Notes under the pieces: generated by a model
Database searches by the model: none
The model's input: only the letters and a program-made list of their open reading frames with translations
What the model was told of the DNA's origin: nothing
NCBI GenBank assembly: GCA_942159475.1
Contig: OW804097.1
Coordinates: forward strand, 57,246,986 to 57,310,985
Reading direction: 5' to 3'
DNA: 64,000 nucleotides
Source of the DNA: Sthenelais limicola
Lineage: Eukaryota > Annelida > Polychaeta > Phyllodocida > Sigalionidae
Made by a program: the position numbers and the translations under genes
Part shown: positions 23,601 through 31,167 of the stretch, piece by piece
Layout: each line of letters starts with the position of its first letter
Position numbering within the stretch: position 1 is the first letter of the stretch

Positions 23601-24979
23601 GGCCTTCTACTACAGTGGCTATGCTATACGTAATGGCGATGACTGGATGAAAACAGCAGAGGCCAAGGAGAAAGCTAACGCAGCCGTGCAGGAGGCTATA
23701 GAAATATTTCAAGGGGTAAGCCAAAATATATTTTTATTATTAAACAAAGCAATGACCGATCTTCCTTGTTATAGTGCTACTATACTACTGAGAAGTTTAG
23801 GAAAGTTTCTCAGCAGTCGGTATCCAATAACTCCTGTTCCCTAGTGATATATTTGAAATATATTTTAAACTATTACTAGTATTAGGAGGTTTTAGGTCAC
23901 AGTTGGAGACCTACTTTAGGGGGATTCTTAAGCTTTATTTTTCCTATTGTTCCATTTTTCATAGACATGTATGCCCTGCCAAAGGTCAAGGGTCAAGGTC
24001 AGTGTGACAGAGTGAGCTGACCAATAAGCTGCTTACATGGTTCAAGCTGGTACCTTCTCAAGAAATATGGAGGGCAAAGGCTCCAGCATAGCTAACGCTA
24101 TGGCTAGAGCTCTACTGTAATAGTAATCAGAATATAATGATTGTCCATTCTGAGCCCACTGCTGAAATAAAGAAACAAATAGTAGTAAAAAGACAATTAA
24201 AGGTTTCTTCTGGAACAAGTGTTGTAATCAGAAGAGAATTATACCTATTTCATTCTATTATAATCAAATGACAACGTTGCAAATAAAAATGAAATTACAA
24301 TATATATATGTGTCAACATTGGGTGTCTTATTCTACAGTTGGACGACCAGGTGCATGTGGCCGACTGTTATGTATCCAAGGGAGTCACTTATGGTCACGC
24401 CGTACCAGAACAAATCAAGGTAACATCATTTCATTGTTTGATATTGTTCTCTGCGGTAAATAACGCAAAGGGTAGATCGATTTGCCATATTGTATGTCTA
24501 CTATTAGTACTATAAGGTTTATAGAACCATTTAACAGCTTTGTGTACCATTGGCTGCAATAGTTTCTGTTGTTTCATTGTTTGTTTTAATATTTCTATTT
24601 GAGCTAGACATTATTAGACATGATGTTCTTACAGTGGTATAAAGTCTTAATATATGAGTTCTGAATATGTTTGACAGCTTTATGATATGATATTTTGCAG
24701 TGTTATAAAGATGCTGAAGAGATACTTCTGAGGACAGTAGGTGAGGTGCACCATTGTCTCGACCGACTCTACCTCAATATGGGCATTTACTATGAAGAAT
24801 TGGGGGACACCAACAAGGCGTTTGACATGTTCCACAAGTGGTATATTGTGTCTATAGAGCTGTATGGAAGGGAACATCCCCGCTCTCTTCGCTCTATCAA
24901 CACACTCAGGGAACCCATTTACCGGAGGAAGTGCAATGAGCGAAAGATCCCCATACCAGAACTTCCTGTAGCAAAGTAA
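2129..24979 (+). CDS. TTC41/nephrocystin-3-like DUF4062-STAND NTPase-TPR protein, 5' partial
   Basis: Nineteen exons with GT-AG borders join in frame: 2129-2262, 2822-2955, 7862-7960, 8550-8699, 9621-9757, 10300-10411, 10799-10906, 12081-12254, 16393-16580, 17091-17266, 17789-17954, 18847-18955, 20269-20397, 20996-21111, 21377-21509, 22438-22557, 23572-23715, 24339-24419, 24701-24979 (stop TAA). They give 895 residues. In order: the end of a DUF4062 domain, a P-loop NTPase with Walker A and B, a winged-helix-like part, a helical region and a C-terminal TPR. This plan is that of TTC41 and of the invertebrate proteins often labelled TPR repeat-containing protein DDB_G0287407-like; nephrocystin-3 is the closest alternative. 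The first exon begins inside a codon, so at least one upstream exon lies left of the window. Role is unknown; a signalling or sensor NTPase is inferred from architecture only. Confidence 0.9.
2263..2821 (+). other. Intron 1 of the NTPase gene
   Basis: Donor GTAGGT and acceptor TTTCCAG. Nothing else recognised. Confidence 0.8.
3680..3770. repeat. AT-rich AATAAT simple repeat
   Basis: An imperfect run of AAT/ATT trinucleotides around 3705-3760 in intron 2. Short frames through it on both strands are low-complexity artefacts. Confidence 0.6.
4341..4490 (+). mobile_element. tRNA-Leu/Ser-like SINE copy
   Basis: TGGCTGGGCAGTC at 4347-4359 matches the pol III A box of tRNA-Leu/Ser, and GGGTTTGAACC at 4392-4402 is a near B box. 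The body continues with a CACCTCCTCC stretch and a GAAAGACCACCAGTG word that recur at 18561-18715. Two copies with the same promoter and tail make this a SINE family rather than a lone tRNA pseudogene. Confidence 0.65.
5039..5145 (+). CDS. Candidate terminal exon with ankyrin-like end
   Basis: A good acceptor (TTTTCTTTTCAG, ending at 5038) is followed by 34 codons ending in TAG at 5143-5145. The peptide contains HYGADPSLA, typical of the end of an ankyrin repeat, then CDIAKNRARECASEQLREALR. It lies on the same strand inside intron 2 of the NTPase gene, and its frame is not needed there. It could be the last exon of a nested gene, an exon of a retro- or tandem-copied gene, or chance. No upstream partner exon was found. 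Confidence 0.3.
5619..5969 (-). pseudogene. Unrecognised Cys-containing frame, possibly element-derived
   Basis: A 116-codon minus-strand frame begins close to PCTCSRADAELLVHGL and ends in PCNCLAG. The CxC motif followed by a helix-like ELLVHGL resembles the start of CxC/KDZ-type transposase proteins as I remember them, but the likeness is weak. The complementary strand is also open over most of the interval. It overlaps a local tandem duplication (5920-6265). No function is proposed. Confidence 0.2.
5920..6265. repeat. Two-copy tandem duplication, period 249 bp
   Basis: GCATGTACAGGGCTCT at about 5928 recurs at about 6177, and the 90 bp that follow are alignable (GAGGTTACC, GGGTATTGG, ATCCTAAATA, TTGTTTAA). 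Only the first about 90 bp of each unit is clearly alike by eye. Confidence 0.6.
6485..6497. repeat. Poly(G) tract
   Basis: A run of ten G within intron 2. A longer G run lies just upstream of exon 3 at 7797-7810. Confidence 0.9.
7797..7810. repeat. Poly(G) tract 50 bp before exon 3
   Basis: About fourteen G in a row, ending about 50 nt before the acceptor at 7861. Such a run near a 3' splice site may affect splicing and is also error-prone in assembly. Confidence 0.85.
7961..8549 (+). other. Intron 3 of the NTPase gene
   Basis: Donor GTAACA, acceptor GACCTTCAG. No repeat or gene recognised. Confidence 0.75.
8700..9620 (+). other. Intron 4 of the NTPase gene
   Basis: Donor GTACTT, acceptor CACCTATAG. 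An AT-rich stretch of TATA words lies at about 9545-9600. No gene seen; short frames here have no coding character. Confidence 0.7.
9621..12254 (+). CDS. Exons 5-8 of the NTPase gene: P-loop NTPase (NACHT/STAND-like) core
   Basis: Visible residues 173-349. Walker A is GGAGTGKS at residues 190-197 (Lys196). Walker B is IIIVD at 283-287, continuing as ALNQLD, the form seen in nephrocystin-3 and TEP1-type NTPases rather than the DGLDE form of classical NLRs. The conserved WVPRKLAPQIRCVFSM block follows in exon 8. The Gly at residue 218 is split between 9757 and 10300 and restored on joining. Exons 7 and 8 start and end in phase 0, so Walker B lies on a cassette-like 108-nt exon. All catalytic residues I can recognise are present, so ATP binding is expected. 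Confidence 0.9.
9758..10299 (+). other. Intron 5 of the NTPase gene
   Basis: Donor GTAAGA, acceptor TTTCTGCAG. Nothing further recognised. Confidence 0.75.
10465..10560 (+). mobile_element. Partial copy of a foldback/MITE family (family 2)
   Basis: The stretch starting CAATAGAGGATCTGCATG and continuing CAGTGCATGCTGGGATC matches the left ends of copies at 26951-27289 and 50092-50450. No matching right end was found, so this is a one-ended copy in intron 6. Confidence 0.5.
10963..11100 (+). repeat. Dispersed repeat family 1, copy a, left part
   Basis: CTCATATTATGATTTATAAG through GGCCACCGGTGAGCGA resembles 25207-25330 and part of 56375-56465. The right part of the same copy follows at 11661-11850. 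Confidence 0.55.
11401..11660. repeat. Perfect 64-bp direct repeats flanking a 132-bp tRNA-like insert
   Basis: The 64 bases at 11401-11464 recur without a mismatch at 11597-11660, an offset of 196. Between them is a 132-bp segment. On the minus strand it carries a B-box match GGGTTCGATTCC (11481-11470) and, upstream, a plausible A box TAGTCTATTATGGGAG. On the plus strand the same insert has a small frame starting MAAKDKEKDKALFDRLL. Either a very long target duplication or an unequal local duplication made this. Confidence 0.75.
11661..11850 (+). repeat. Dispersed repeat family 1, copy a, right part
   Basis: Words such as CAAAATCCTCC, ATTTTGGTC, AGTAGAAAATCTTTAGTTT and GACCGACGTTAACTGAGA recur at 25345-25470 and 56640-56750. 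GATAAGATAAGATAAGATAA at 11833 onward is a short 5-bp repeat at its end. Confidence 0.6.
12436..13932 (+). mobile_element. Non-LTR retrotransposon reverse transcriptase, 5' truncated, frame open
   Basis: A frame of about 490 codons runs without a stop to 13932. It starts inside the reverse transcriptase (counting from 12451). Motifs: ARVTPIFKAGE, NYRPISCISL, the catalytic LDFSKAFDT (Asp at about 133), YGVPQGTILGPIL (about 188-200), and the active-site YADD at about 220-223, then a thumb and a C-terminal part with LQARRDKHILD. The sequence style is that of CR1/Jockey/L2-type LINEs. No endonuclease domain is present, and the first in-frame stop lies just upstream at 12433, so the copy is 5' truncated and cannot make a full ORF2. 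It sits sense-wise in intron 8 of the NTPase gene. The open frame suggests a fairly young insertion. Confidence 0.92.
14070..14097. repeat. (TA)n microsatellite between two LINE fragments
   Basis: About 13 TA units. It lies between the 3' side of the plus-strand LINE and the 3' side of the minus-strand LINE and may derive from a LINE 3' tail. Confidence 0.8.
14708..15196 (-). mobile_element. LINE ORF2 C-terminal fragment, opposite orientation
   Basis: A 162-codon minus-strand frame ends at 14708. Blocks such as LNIPTLKTKREAHLLGRAH, RRVVLRTL and LWNNLPDKTQLIESKKEF are typical of the C-terminal tail after the thumb in CR1/L2-like ORF2 proteins. No reverse transcriptase core is present. A 28-bp perfect inverted repeat (15069-15138) lies in its coding frame. 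With the plus-strand LINE 800 bp away this forms a tail-to-tail pair. Sequence from 14098 to 14707 is probably its 3' UTR. Confidence 0.7.
15069..15138. repeat. Perfect 28-bp inverted repeat, 14-bp loop
   Basis: Arms 15069-15096 and 15111-15138 are exact reverse complements (the left arm begins ATTTGTTGAGTGCTCG), loop GCCCCAGAATAATC. The repeat is read through in frame by the LINE fragment, giving related peptides on either side. Confidence 0.95.
15780..15915 (+). mobile_element. Probable LINE 3' end with (ATTGA)n tail
   Basis: AATAAA at 15881-15886 is followed at once by ATTATTG and about five ATTGA units to 15915, the kind of tail that ends CR1/L2-like LINEs. It may be the displaced 3' end of the plus-strand LINE at 12436, with the minus-strand fragment inserted into that UTR; this is inference. 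Confidence 0.5.
16155..16222 (+). mobile_element. tRNA-like sequence (SINE head or tRNA pseudogene)
   Basis: TAGTTCAGATGGTAG at 16161-16175 resembles the D-arm A box. GTGGGATCGATTCCTAC (about 16204-16220) forms a T-arm with a 5-bp stem and a loop whose first base is A instead of T. The anticodon arm is poorly formed, so a working tRNA is unlikely. Confidence 0.5.
16393..21509 (+). CDS. Exons 9-15 of the NTPase gene: C-terminal NTPase subdomains and helical linker
   Basis: Visible residues 350-688. Exon 9 has the NPLWLSLAIEELRVFG block (379-394), characteristic of this NTPase group. Exon 11 ends in DFYHRSLSKAVRRK, the usual end of the winged-helix subdomain. A charged insert (PEDDKDTEKDESNTEKAAKE) spans the exon 10/11 join. 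Split codons at 16580/17091 (Glu), 17266/17789 (Asp), 17954/18847 (Lys) and 21111/21377 (Phe) are all rebuilt cleanly. Exons 12 and 13 contain YYFWHNLLADFF and EEYPVHLLAIEDHDRL, typical of the helical arm between NTPase and TPRs. Confidence 0.85.
16581..17090 (+). other. Intron 9 of the NTPase gene
   Basis: Donor GTATGT, acceptor TCTATTGCAG. A duplicated AAACAAGA word near 17030-17055; nothing else. Confidence 0.7.
17267..17788 (+). other. Intron 10 of the NTPase gene
   Basis: Donor GTAAAT, acceptor TTTTTTACACCAG. Nothing further recognised. Confidence 0.75.
18011..18715 (+). mobile_element. tRNA-Leu/Ser-like SINE split by a MITE
   Basis: TGGCCGAGCAGTC at 18018-18030 is an excellent tRNA-Leu/Ser A box. 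The SINE stops at 18036 and resumes at 18561 with the same bases, then carries a B-box-like GGGTTTGAATC (18603-18613) and the CACCGCCTCCTCC and GGAAAACCACCGTG tail shared with the copy at 4341-4490. The gap is filled by the inverted-repeat element at 18037-18560. Confidence 0.75.
18037..18560. mobile_element. 524-bp MITE with about 35-bp inverted ends and 8-bp target duplication
   Basis: The left end CGGTATGACTAAAAG continues into a GCACAGCACCGAAAACCC block, and the right end, read in reverse complement, is CGGGTCTGACTAAAAG followed by the same block. Flanks are TCCAAAGC (18029-18036) and TCTAAAGC (18561-18568), an 8-bp duplication with one change. It carries no coding frame. An 8-bp duplication is usual for hAT-like elements, but the termini do not settle the superfamily. 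Confidence 0.85.
19168..20039. mobile_element. 872-bp inverted-repeat element (MITE) in intron 12
   Basis: The left end CCAGGGGTGCGTTACATGAA and the reverse complement of the right end CCTGGGGTGTGTTACATAAA continue alignably for about 50 bp (GGGAG..TACACA..CTCCAATCA). Inside, a second inverted pair (19615-19659 and 19808-19852, word ATCACCCAATACTACCTTG) encloses a direct duplication carrying AAATTGGTCAAGGTAG and CACAATTTTTTTG-like words. No coding capacity. Confidence 0.8.
20405..20975 (+). repeat. Degenerate minisatellite, unit about TTGATTGATTGCTCAT
   Basis: Nearly the whole of intron 13 is built of TTGATTGATTGCTCAT-like words, with variants GATCATTTGATTGC and GTTCAGTTGATTG. It ends about 20 nt before the acceptor at 20995, leaving only a short polypyrimidine run (TTCTTTGTTCTTCCCAG). 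Confidence 0.9.
21510..22437 (+). other. Intron 15 of the NTPase gene
   Basis: Donor GTGAGA, acceptor TTATTACAG. Holds the tRNA-like sequence at 22079-22135; the rest is unremarkable. Confidence 0.65.
22079..22135 (-). mobile_element. tRNA-like sequence, minus strand (SINE head or tRNA pseudogene)
   Basis: Read on the minus strand, GTTAGCTCAGTGGGTATAAG is a near-perfect A box/D arm and GGATTTCAAACCC a degenerate B box. The T-loop lacks TTCGA, so a functional tRNA is unlikely. Confidence 0.5.
22438..24979 (+). CDS. Exons 16-19 of the NTPase gene: helical/TPR C-terminus
   Basis: Visible residues 689-895. All four exons are in phase 0. Helix pairs with TPR-like spacing begin in exon 17 (NRLGAIKNRLAFYYSGYAIR). 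The clearest TPR is in exon 19: LYLNMGIYYEELGDTNKAF at 826-844, followed by the kinesin-light-chain-like ELYGREHPRSLRSI. The protein stops soon afterwards with PIPELPVAK, so the TPR array is short compared with nephrocystin-3, which has many repeats; this favours a TTC41-like assignment. Possible polyadenylation signals downstream are distant (AATAAA at 26178). Confidence 0.85.
22558..23571 (+). other. Intron 16 of the NTPase gene
   Basis: Donor GTAGGT, acceptor TATGTTACAG preceded by repeated TTCTATTCTATTTC words (23516-23565). A short frame at 23151-23405 has no recognisable content. Confidence 0.65.
23716..24338 (+). other. Intron 17 of the NTPase gene
   Basis: Donor GTAAGC, acceptor TATTCTACAG. 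AAAGGTCAAGGGTCAAGGTC near 23980 is a small internal repeat. Confidence 0.7.
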
Positions 24980-25199
24980 TCAGACTTGACTCACAGTTGT
25001 ATTTATTCATTTTATTACCATCATTAGGAATCATGTCATATTAACATTGCAAAATTCGGGAACTAGCTTGTGAGCGAGCAGTCACCCGCTGCCACTATTG
25101 ATAAGCTTTGGGTCACTTTAAAAGGGTGCACTAACTGGTTTGCGAAATAATTTTGATGCCACCCCTTATAATTCAGCTGTTATCACAACAAAATCTTAC

Positions 25200-25480
25200 C
25201 AAATCTACTCATATTATGACTTATAGGACTCAATGTGTCAATATTCTGCTGCTGTTATTTATGATCATAAAAGAAGTTGAAGTTGAATCACCTGAGAAAC
25301 CGGCAGCTGGTAAGCAAAGCCACCGCCACAGGGACACACTTTGGTGGGTCTCCTTAATATAAATGTAAACCCTTTATCAAAATTTTGGTCAAATGACTTT
25401 TTCGCTATTATATGGTTTACAAAAAGGTAGGAAATCTTTAGTTTTTGAGTGATGTTAACTGAGAATGCAGCGTAAATAGG
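25200..25480 (+). repeat. Dispersed repeat family 1, copy b
   Basis: CTCATATTATGACTTATAGG through GATGTTAACTGAGAATGC aligns with both halves of the copy at 10963-11850, without the 64-bp-repeat insertion. Confidence 0.6.
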
Positions 25481-25628
25481 GTATCTATTTGGCTCCATTT
25501 ACGAGCAGGGTTTTCAAGGTGTATGTATTGTAGGCTTCAGTTTTTCCTCTATAAGAGTTCAGGTATATTTCACTTAACCTAAATACATTCCAGGTCCAAC
25601 TTGTACTAACTTCCTAGGGAACATCCAT

Positions 25629-25760
25629 ATTATAGGACCAGTCTAGGCTCAGAGCTAAGAGAGTCCCTCGAAACAGGGAAGGCCTCTCGCTCCTAACCGC
25701 AAAATCTCATTAGAATGCCATTAGGACGCTACCCCAGGGCGGGAAAGTCATTAGTGCATC
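25629..25760. repeat. Dispersed repeat family 3, copy a
   Basis: TAGGCTCAGAGCTAAGAGAG followed by CCCTCGAAAC resembles 49753-49800 (TAGGTTCAGAGTTGAGAGAG, CCCTTCAAAC). Full extent unclear. Confidence 0.4.
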
Positions 25761-26950
25761 ACTGACATACCAATCTTATCTGATCTGATAAGTTCTGAGT
25801 CTAAACTGGGATCTTGATCCTGAGATTATTTTTAAAAAAAACAAAAAAACTTTCAACTGACGGAGTGTGGGAGATTATCTTATTAGCACCCATGGATGGA
25901 ACTTCAAGCCTGTTTGAAGCTTATTTGTTGGGAATTAACTTTCGCAAGCGCTATTCCTATTCTTGTAATTACATTAATTGCATACGTGTCCTTTACACTG
26001 TAAAGGCTCTCGTCCACCAAGCTGATTCTCATGCGATTTTGTGCTGCAAAAGGTCATTGTGCACTAAATGGCATGGGAATCGTCGATGAACAAGGTCTTG
26101 ACAGAATTATTTTATTTTGTTGTATCAACCATATCAACTACTCAGGTATGTGGAGTGACGTTTACCAATTTTTTTGGAATAAAATTACTATTTAATTATG
26201 TGTAGCTCCATATCTTATAAAATTCGCACTGTAATGGATTGTAAATAATGTGGTTCATACCAAAATAAGATTAAATAAGCCTAAAGAAGCAAGTAACGTT
26301 GCCTGTCTTAGCCTGTTTGCCTAGTGTGGAACTCATGTGATTTGGTTTATGAAATGTGAATTAATATATTTATATTTACAAAAGTAGACAAGATCGGCAT
26401 TTGCTCTGAGGTTCTTTCTGTGAAGATCCCCCCACCCACCCACCCACACACAATCATGTACTGCTTCAAAGTCACAAGATGATGTGCAATTCTAAAGATA
26501 ATTCTAATACAAAATGTGTATATATTGAAATATGTTGTATATCATTGGACATAAGAGCTGAAAAGCATTAAGGAAATAGTTAATTCAACATGACTTTAGG
26601 ATTCTTAATAACTAGCAGGTATTGTACAGATTTTACTTTGTTTTATTTTACATATCATCAAAAAATAGTTTTAATGTAGGTCATGGGTTTGACGGAGCGA
26701 TATGTATTCACTTTTGGACTTTGACTGCTATTCAAACTTTCCCAGCAAATATATAGTAGTAGATTGAGTGAAGAGGTGGAGGATTTGACATTTATGATAT
26801 TTTACATTAATACAATACTAGTTTTAGTGAACTAGGCCTCGGAGTGGCCATATGGGTATCATTAGGACCAGTAGTGAATTAGTGCAAAGTACAAGTCTTC
26901 ATCTCTTAGCTCCCTAAAACCTTCAAGCATACCTCAATTCAGTAGCCAAT

Positions 26951-27289
26951 AGGGGATTTGCATGTATCACTACGCATGTCTGTCACAGTGTATGCTGGGA
27001 TGAATTCAACGTTCAAACATTCAGCCGTATTTTACTAAAATATCGCCAGAATATTTTCAACAATGCTGTTCGTTCTATAAATGCTCTATGTACCCGAAAT
27101 GCATGATGAGAAGAAAGACTTGTGTGGTAATGCCATGTATACTAAATAGTTATTTACATTCGAGGATTAACATATATTTCACGCTCAACAAGGATTGATT
27201 TCTCTAGTCTTTACACTGACATACAACTCCCATAATTCCTTGTGAATCACGTTTCAAGATGGGGGCTATGTAAATCCCCTATTGAGAGT
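26951..27289. mobile_element. Foldback/MITE family 2, complete copy
   Basis: The left end CAATAGGGGATTTGCATG and the reverse complement of the right end CAATAGGGGATTTACATAG form inverted termini of about 19 bp around 300 bp with no coding frame. Related ends occur at 10465 and 50092. Confidence 0.65.
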
Positions 27290-27641
27290 TGTTGTGTAAG
27301 CACAAGCTTAACATATAACTGGACTAATCTTGATGTTTTATCATCTGTGATATTTAAGAAAATGATGTGATACACAGAATCTCAAATTGGACTAAACACT
27401 GCTGTGCATTGTTCTGCTATATTTCAGTTTTTCACTGGTTTTGACTACCTAACGAGTCAGCTTTGCAATAATCTCTCGGAAGACTGTAATTTTTTATATA
27501 CAAAATGTATATACTATAAATGTAAATCGAAATCGATGTTAAAAAGGTAATCAAAATGGACACTTATTGTCAAATAACTTAGCTCTCTCGATCTGATTTT
27601 TTCAGGGACTCCACGAAACTATCATTGTATGAAACTGGCCC

Positions 27642-27673
27642 AATAAAATTTATTAAAAAAAAAAAAAAAAAAA
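27642..27673 (+). repeat. AATAAA followed by A19
   Basis: AATAAA at 27642-27647 lies 7 bp before 19 A residues (27655-27673), the look of a retroposed 3' end. No parent gene is recognised upstream. Confidence 0.6.
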
Positions 27674-28566
27674 TATTTTTTATTCTTTCAACCAATTAAA
27701 TGGTGAAATGACGGGATACACTTATAAACCAACCCCAGACTGTATATTTTTAATGTTATGATTTATAAATACTATATGCTGTGCCACCTAGCTGAATCTC
27801 AATTGGACAAACTCTGCTATATGTCAGGATTTTTACTCAACTGATATTGATGCCATGTTATGCCAGGTTCTGCAATAATCGGTGGGAAATGAAGTTAATT
27901 ATGAGAAGGTTTCGCAATAATCGGTGAGAATGAAGATGATGTGGAGGTTTTGCAAGATGTAGCACTCCGACAATTTGAAGGGCCTTCCTTTTAGATGATC
28001 ATTTTCTAATATATTTGTGACACTAGAAATTTCCCATTTGTATACAGCATTCATGAGTCAATATCAAAATATTGAAATATAATCATGTGATATGTAAATT
28101 ATGAATCATTAAATGTTTTAGGACTAAGATTTAGCTGATAAGAAATAATTATTATTGACTAGATGTAGAAGCTTGTGAAATAAGAAAGTGATTGTATTTA
28201 ACTTTGAAAGTGAGAAACTATTTGTCAACTTCATTGTCAATCAGAGTAACTGTGAATAATGTAGGAATGTATATTTTATTTCACCCTTGATATGCTCAGG
28301 CCATAGAAATAACATAGGCTGTGTATATTGTTTAGCTGGTCAGTACCTGAAGCGACATTGCACGCGGGCAATACACAGCCGACCTAGTTTTTTTTTTATA
28401 CTGTGCGCATGTGTGCTTTCTGATCTTCGCCAGTTCCGGTCCTGCTTCAGAGCCATGTTTTCGAATCGAATCAAGCTAAAGAACTGAATATTTAACAATT
28501 TATTTCTGAAAATCGCTGTAGATCATGTTAATTTAACATTAGTTTAGTGTGTGGGGTGAAATAAAC

Positions 28567-28686
28567 ACAGAACAACCCTTGGATTCTCGGCGTCGTGAAT
28601 ATTCACCCATGACAGTCGCAGGACTACCGTCCCTTGACCGTCATCGGTGAATATTCACTCCCGCCTCGAATCCCGGGTAGTTCTGT
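28567..28686. repeat. Foldback hairpin, imperfect 47-bp arms
   Basis: Arms 28567-28613 and 28640-28686. The outer ACAGAAC and the inner GTGAATATTCACC pair exactly; the middle is imperfect. Confidence 0.8.
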
Positions 28687-28931
28687 ATATGTACTTCCCG
28701 AATAAAATTGTTAATGATAAAATGTTATTATTCTGTGACTGAAATTCCTAATTAGACTGTCATCCTCCTATTATGAACGTATCCAAACTGAGAATTTTCG
28801 TAACATTATCCCAATGAATTAAATAAACTGTAACAAAACATTTGTGAAATATGATATACTAATCCTGTGTTAAAGAGGGTTGCATTTTCCTACGTTGTGT
28901 TGGTCATCATGGAGGAAAATCATACATAGAG

Positions 28932-29061
28932 AGAATGGGACGAGCCGGCAATAATCGAAAGTTTATTCCACGAGATTTGTCCACATAAGCACGATGCCGT
29001 AGGCTTATGTGGACGAATCAAGTCCAATAATTTTTTTATTATTGCCGGCGAGTTCCATTCT
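28932..29061. repeat. Foldback hairpin with inner perfect 12-bp hairpin
   Basis: Outer arms 28932-28955 and 29038-29061 share GAGCCGGCAATAAT-type words with about three mismatches. Inner arms GTCCACATAAGC (28979-28990) and GCTTATGTGGAC (29003-29014) are perfect. Confidence 0.8.
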
Positions 29062-29362
29062 ATATTTATTATATGTGCATAAAATTTGATCATATGTCAT
29101 CAGATATCACTGAAAAAATATTAAAGAAGCACAGAGAGCCTTGCTGACAGCCCCACTGACATCCCCGCTGACAGCCTCTTGTATTGGCCTACTTGTATTG
29201 TTGAATTAAAACGTTCATATTCTGGCCATTTCTTGAGCTACATTAATAAAACTTGTATCATTCGATAGAGAATTTAATGCTCTATTTAATGATATGGTTT
29301 TTATTATGCATTTCTATAATCATAGTACCAGAATCACAGGTGGATTACCGATCGCGGGGATT

Positions 29363-29410
29363 TGTTTACATGCTTCGCGGAGAGCCAAAGCTCCGCGAAG
29401 CATATAAACA
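29363..29410. repeat. Hairpin, 20-bp arms, one mismatch
   Basis: TGTTTACATGCTTCGCGGAG (29363-29382), loop of 8, then its reverse complement with a single change (29391-29410). The arms are GC-rich in an AT-rich setting. Confidence 0.9.
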
Positions 29411-29583
29411 GAGCTATTTTTAGACAACTACATTTTTATAGGACACATCCTATTTGAATATTTTTATAGCACCCCACTTATAGCAACTCTCATATAGCAT
29501 GCGCATATATAATGAAATCTTTTTATTATACCCAACCTGCACATTTTTAATATATGCTCATAAATCATTGATGTAACCATTTC

Positions 29584-29640
29584 CTGATGATGGATCAACC
29601 AACAGATCCAAAACGTTGGAATCACTCGTAAAACTTCAAA
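29584..29640 (+). ncRNA. Hammerhead-ribozyme-like / Penelope-terminal motif
   Basis: CTGATGA at 29584-29590 is followed by a perfect stem (TGGATC, loop, GATCCA) and then AAACGTTGGA. This is the layout of the hammerhead core (CUGAUGA, stem II, GAAAC) found in Penelope-like elements, but the G of GAAAC is replaced. A similar motif is at 53431-53470. Penelope coding remains follow 0.9 kb downstream. Probably a decayed ribozyme. Confidence 0.45.
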
Positions 29641-30504
29641 CCTTTCTCAAATCCTAAGATATTAGGTGGTGTTCAATCAACATAAAATATTTTCATTATA
29701 CTTTTCTAGGGGGTTATATATGAAATGCCATAGTCTACAGCATTGGGGCTCATATCTTGAACAGTGTACACATACTAAAGCATGTTGATCGGCCAGTAAC
29801 TGGAAGTGAGGATGTATATACAGTGAATGAGGTGGGAGGGGCCCCAGAGCCATTGTATCACCATAAATGTCCATCAAATATTTACTATTTTCACCATAAA
29901 TTTTGGGAAGAGTATAATAAATACAAAATTACCCTCTGGTGATCTTGAAGTTACATATTGCATTTGGGTTATGTCAATCACTATGCTTGTCAAGTTGTGG
30001 GCACTAAAGAACATCGACCATGAGCCGGGCCATTGGCGCCCTCGGAAAATGTCTATTTACTCACTGCCTTGGTTATAACAACCAAAGGCAGAGACTAAAA
30101 CGGTTAATAACCTCTATTGAGGGCCTGCTACTGTATGTATATAATATACTATACACCAAACAGTGCTCCAGCAGCCCTCAATGTCGGTCATTATTCTTCT
30201 AATAACTCCTGAACCCAATTAAGTATCCCTTCGTTTAAGGCCCTTAAAACAATTGAATATATCTGAAAGCCTTAAGAGCTAGCTAGATTCTATGATTTGA
30301 CCTAAAGTGGAAGTAATTCTTAAAGACTTTTAAGTAACTTTTAAAGACTGTAACTTTACTGATTTTTGGAATATAATAAAAAATAAATCACTTTTATAAT
30401 GCTATAATTTCTCCTGTACATCCCCAACATTTAAACAATTAAAATTTTTTGGAAAACCAATAGTACGGAATAAAATCAGACTAGAGAGGTTCAATGAGAA
30501 CCGC

Positions 30505-30966
30505 ATGATGATAGCTTATAGGAGATCACCGAATCTCAGAGACATCTTGACATGCTCAACTTTCCCACGCCTAAAGGCGAAAAAATGGCAGTAGGCCATG
30601 CATGCATTTCACATGCACCACATGCCCAAATGTGATTACATCGAAACACTTTATCTCGAACTCAACAAAAGAAAGATTTAAAGTAACCGGTAACAATACT
30701 TGCGAAACAAGATCGGTCGTCTATGCCATCTCATGCCCGGTGTGCAACATGCAGTACATCGGGATCATAAGTATGATATTCGCTCCAGGATAAGAGAACT
30801 ACCAGTTCCCCATCACTTTCTAGACCATGATGTCCAGGAAAAAGATCTGCTGGTCACAATACTAGATTCCTCTGCCAACAATAAGAATACACGCCTCCGA
30901 TTAGAGGAAGCATGGATCAGGGCAGCCGCCACCATCACGCCACAAGGCCTCAACCAAAAGTGGTGA
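30505..30966 (+). pseudogene. Penelope-like element C-terminus (GIY-YIG endonuclease), 5' truncated
   Basis: A frame with MMIAYRRSPNLRDIL (about 30508 on) shifts frame near 30590 and continues as CTTCPNVITSKHF, GNNTCETRSVVYAISCPVC and MQYIGI, then, after another shift near 30780, RIRELPVPHHFLDHD, LRLEEAWIRAAAT and TPQGLNQKW ending at 30966. The order RRPKNLRD-like, Cys pairs, VVYAISCPVC..QYIG, and a final EEAWI..L.P.GLN matches the end of Penelope-like (Neptune-type) proteins with a GIY-YIG nuclease. At least two frameshifts and no reverse transcriptase: dead copy. Confidence 0.75.
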
Positions 30967-31167
30967 CGTAGTACACACCGCCCGGGTCACATCGGGTCAT
31001 CCTAGCAACCAATAACAAAGCGTAGTATCAATAGGGCGCGACCTCGCTGACTCCGCCCATTCCACCGCCAACCGCCAACCAGTGCTGTTCAAATTGTAAA
31101 CAACAACACTGCCACGAAGTTCTCCTCCACATCAACACCGGGACTTTGACACTTTCATCCCATCACA

